Assembly: GCA_030613125.1 (NCBI GenBank) | Contig: JAUWMO010000134.1 | Location: 1-8,998 of the forward strand | Reading direction: 5' to 3' | DNA length: 8,998 nucleotides | DNA from: Bacteroidota bacterium | GTDB taxonomy: Bacteria; Bacteroidota; Bacteroidia; Bacteroidales; VadinHA17 | Shown here: piece after piece, positions 7,257 through 8,998 of the stretch | Layout: each line of letters begins with the position of its first letter | Numbering within the stretch: the stretch's first letter is position 1 | Notes under the pieces: model-generated | What the model saw: the letters and a program-made list of their open reading frames with translations, nothing else | Told to the model about the DNA's origin: nothing | Databases searched by the model: none | Made by a program: the position numbers and the translations under genes

Positions 7257-7408
7257 CTTTATTTATCGGTTGCAGTGTTGCACAAGTAAGTATTAGAGAT
7301 GTGATAAAACCCCTATTACCACTTTTCGTGGCAATGCTAATAGTATTATTAATTGTGACCTATATTCCATCACTTAGTCTGTGGTTGCCTCATTTTTTTG
7401 GATTTTAA
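7256..7408 (+). pseudogene. dctM: 3' remnant of TRAP large permease subunit DctM
   Basis: Read in a frame different from the dctP remnant, 7256-7408 encodes about 50 residues without a start codon. It begins PLFIGCSVAQVSIRDV, continues through a hydrophobic helix (KPLLPLFVAMLIVLLIVTYI) and ends PSLSLWLPHFFGF before TAA at 7406-7408. This is the typical C-terminus of DctM-type permeases: last transmembrane helix, then a TY(I/F)P-LSLWLP ending. Everything before it, some 380 residues in a normal DctM, and all of dctQ are absent. The junction with dctP falls at about 7254-7260. No product of its own is expected. This was not found as a plain reading frame; it shows only in out-of-frame translation. 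Confidence 0.8.
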
Positions 7409-7409
7409 C

Positions 7410-7429
7410 AGGAGGGCTGAAGCCTTTTT
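7410..7429 (+). terminator. Possible terminator after the TRAP remnant
   Basis: Directly after the dctM stop, a hairpin with a GGC/GCC core and TGAA tetraloop is followed by five T residues. G-T and A-T pairs can lengthen the stem to eight pairs. It lies where the operon's original terminator would be, before the convergent lipoprotein gene. The stem is weak. Confidence 0.35.
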
Positions 7430-7477
7430 GGAAATATAAAGCACCTTAGAATAAACGGATTTAATGAGATATCAGCT

Positions 7478-8821
7478 TTAATTCAGCTTAACAAGTTTGA
7501 TTATTTCTCCTCCAAATGATTCATCAATAATAGATACATCACCCATATTATCTATCTTTCCTAATACTTTCTTTGCATCAGAATACCTGACTGCTTCAAA
7601 AAAAATAATATCATCATTTGTAACAGTAAACTTTGATATAAAGAATTTCTCAGTATGACCAAACAATAAACTAATAGAAGAATAGGTGTCAATTGACATT
7701 TTTATAATATCATTTTCAAAACCTAAATACAGATTGTTATTTGAGAAATCAAAGCCTTTTACCGCTTCCCTGTAAGGTAAATTAAATACTTTCACTTCTC
7801 CTGTTTTACAATTGAATGCCCATCCGTTCACACCTATAAAATCATGATTATACTTATTTATAAAATGTACCCAATCACCTTTAAAAGCTTTATATTGGTT
7901 CAATCTGTCTGCCGATATAAACTCAACCAGATCATTCTGTTCAATTGTTGATATCAATTCATAGTTTATTGTCTTATTTACAAAAGATATCCTATAAATA
8001 TCAAGCACATCATGATCTTCGCTTATACCACCTGCACCCTGAATGGTTTTCACCCAACTGGTCAATACATAAACTTCATTATCAGGGCCCTGCCAGAAAC
8101 CTTCATTCACCTTATACAGGTTCTCCATCCCTTCAACAATAAATTCCGGATCAATTGGGATTGATATAGTAAAATCCTCCATTCCGCCTTCAGCAAAAAT
8201 GACCCTAAAAAAACCCTCTTCAGGAGGTGAAGAGTTCGATCTGTACATACAATCCCCAATTCCTGTAATTAAGAATTCAAGATTATCAGGACTGAGAGGA
8301 AGAACATCAGAAGAGGAGTAATCTGTTAAAGATAACCTGGTAATGTTTTTTGGGAATCTCAAATTGAAAAAATAAACATTTCCTGTGTTATCTTTCTGAA
8401 AATATGTGCTTAAAGAATAATAAAATGATTGACTTTTGTCAATTTTATCAGGAAATTCATAAAAACCCGAATCACCTTTATAGAATAGGACAGCAGGATA
8501 ATTTGACTCATCCTTAACAGAAAAAAATGAACCATTAAACACAATGAAGTCTCTTGTAAGAAAAGTAATATCTGTTACATATGTTCTAACAGTGTCAAAT
8601 ATCGGATTCATATTTTTGTCAACAAATTTAACCCTCTTTATTTCTGAATTATCAGTTATTTTATACAGCCTGGCATCAGAAGATTTAAGTACAAATGCTT
8701 TGACATCAGAAATATCAAATGAACCAGTGGTAATTACCGGGTAATCATCTTTAATAAATTCTTCTTTTCTGCATGAAAGCACAAACAGAAGTAAGAATAT
8801 TAAAAATAAAGATGTTCTCAT
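7478..8821 (-). CDS. Lipoprotein of unknown function, probably surface-exposed, beta-rich
   Basis: I do not recognise the family. The 447-residue product starts with a type II signal peptide: MRTS, a run of Leu/Phe/Ile, and the lipobox VLSC with Cys17. The residues after the cysteine (RKEE) resemble the K-(D/E)2 lipoprotein export signal described in Bacteroidota, which would place it on the outer face of the outer membrane. The rest is rich in short alternating hydrophobic segments separated by Asp/Asn/Gly turns, for example GPDNEVYVLTSW, FDFSNNNLYLGFENDIIKMS and VTNDDIIFFEAVRYSDAK. That pattern suggests a beta-propeller-like fold but is not proof. No catalytic motif is obvious. The ATG at 8821 is supported by the signal peptide. 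The gene converges on the TRAP remnant and seems unrelated to the sugar-acid cluster. A palindromic repeat begins about 50 bp upstream of its start. Confidence 0.8.
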   Translation of the reverse strand: MRTSLFLIFLLLFVLSCRKEEFIKDDYPVITTGSFDISDVKAFVLKSSDARLYKITDNSEIKRVKFVDKNMNPIFDTVRTYVTDITFLTRDFIVFNGSFFSVKDESNYPAVLFYKGDSGFYEFPDKIDKSQSFYYSLSTYFQKDNTGNVYFFNLRFPKNITRLSLTDYSSSDVLPLSPDNLEFLITGIGDCMYRSNSSPPEEGFFRVIFAEGGMEDFTISIPIDPEFIVEGMENLYKVNEGFWQGPDNEVYVLTSWVKTIQGAGGISEDHDVLDIYRISFVNKTINYELISTIEQNDLVEFISADRLNQYKAFKGDWVHFINKYNHDFIGVNGWAFNCKTGEVKVFNLPYREAVKGFDFSNNNLYLGFENDIIKMSIDTYSSISLLFGHTEKFFISKFTVTNDDIIFFEAVRYSDAKKVLGKIDNMGDVSIIDESFGGEIIKLVKLN

Positions 8822-8870
8822 TCGAATGTATATTTGAAATTAATATGTTCTCAATATCTAATTAGTGCCT

Positions 8871-8998
8871 GTCTATAAAGTCAGTGTTTAGTTCAGAAAG
8901 TTTGCTATCAAGGCTTGCGCAGCCCGAAAAATGTGAGTTTACTACTGTAAATGACCATTTTGAGGGCAAGCATAACGCAGATAGCGGACTTTATGGAC
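8871..8998. repeat. Palindromic repeat element, running off the window end
   Basis: The segment is an imperfect palindrome centred between 8944 and 8945. Bases 8891-8909 pair with 8980-8998 (15 of 19), 8922-8925 with 8964-8967, 8928-8933 with 8956-8961, and TTTAC (8938-8942) with GTAAA (8947-8951), all in one register. In addition GTCTATAAAGTC (8871-8882) matches the reverse complement of the last 12 bases in 11 of 12 positions, so the true ends may lie at 8871 or further left and beyond the window. It could be a MITE or the terminal region of an insertion sequence. No coding frame is evident. Confidence 0.55.

Noticed and set aside
6981..7289. A genuine 102-residue small lipoprotein
   Set aside because: All but the last ten residues are separate blocks of a DctP binding protein, and the tail is out-of-frame dctM sequence. 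It reads as a scar, not a small gene, although a short peptide might still be made.
8822..8870. Promoter for the lipoprotein gene on the minus strand
   Set aside because: TAATTTCA lies close upstream but misses two positions of TAnnTTTG, and I found no convincing -33 element.

Overview
The window looks like a chromosomal piece of a Bacteroidota bacterium, probably an anaerobic Bacteroidales-type organism. The AT-rich DNA, the lack of clear Shine-Dalgarno sequences before any start, the Tat-signal Gfo/Idh/MocA protein, the lipoprotein signals and the protein sequences themselves all point that way. No rRNA, tRNA or CRISPR array is visible.

Positions 1-6960 hold a plus-strand sugar-acid and pentose-phosphate cluster. 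In order it encodes a LarA-like nickel-dependent 2-hydroxyacid racemase/epimerase (5' end outside the window), a Tat-signal Gfo/Idh/MocA oxidoreductase with a four-cysteine motif, a 4-phosphoerythronate dehydrogenase (PdxB), a decarboxylating 6-phosphogluconate dehydrogenase (Gnd) and a uronate isomerase (UxaC). The Gfo/Idh gene and pdxB are 12 bp apart, and pdxB and gnd overlap by 4 bp, so these three are very probably co-transcribed. A 298-bp gap between gnd and uxaC is mostly filled by a 221-bp nested palindrome with perfect 23-bp terminal inverted repeats. It is either a MITE-like element or, less likely, an invertible segment.

Positions 6981-7408 hold the wreck of a TRAP-type sugar-acid transporter operon. 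The start of dctP carries a large in-frame internal deletion and is then joined, out of frame, to the last ~50 codons of dctM. The rest of dctP, the whole of dctQ and most of dctM are missing. The position just after uxaC suggests the lost transporter once imported the uronate or aldonate substrate.

Positions 7478-8821 carry a convergent minus-strand gene for a lipoprotein of unknown function, probably surface-exposed. From about 8871 to the window end lies part of a second palindromic repeat that continues outside.

Working model (inference): UxaC feeds uronates towards mannonate. The LarA-like enzyme could interconvert 2-epimeric aldonates such as mannonate and gluconate. Gnd would take 6-phosphogluconate into the pentose phosphate pathway, and PdxB would remove 4-phosphoerythronate, which is both a vitamin B6 precursor and an inhibitor of Gnd. 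No kinase, mannonate dehydratase, fructuronate reductase or Lar maturation gene lies in the window, so this model is incomplete.
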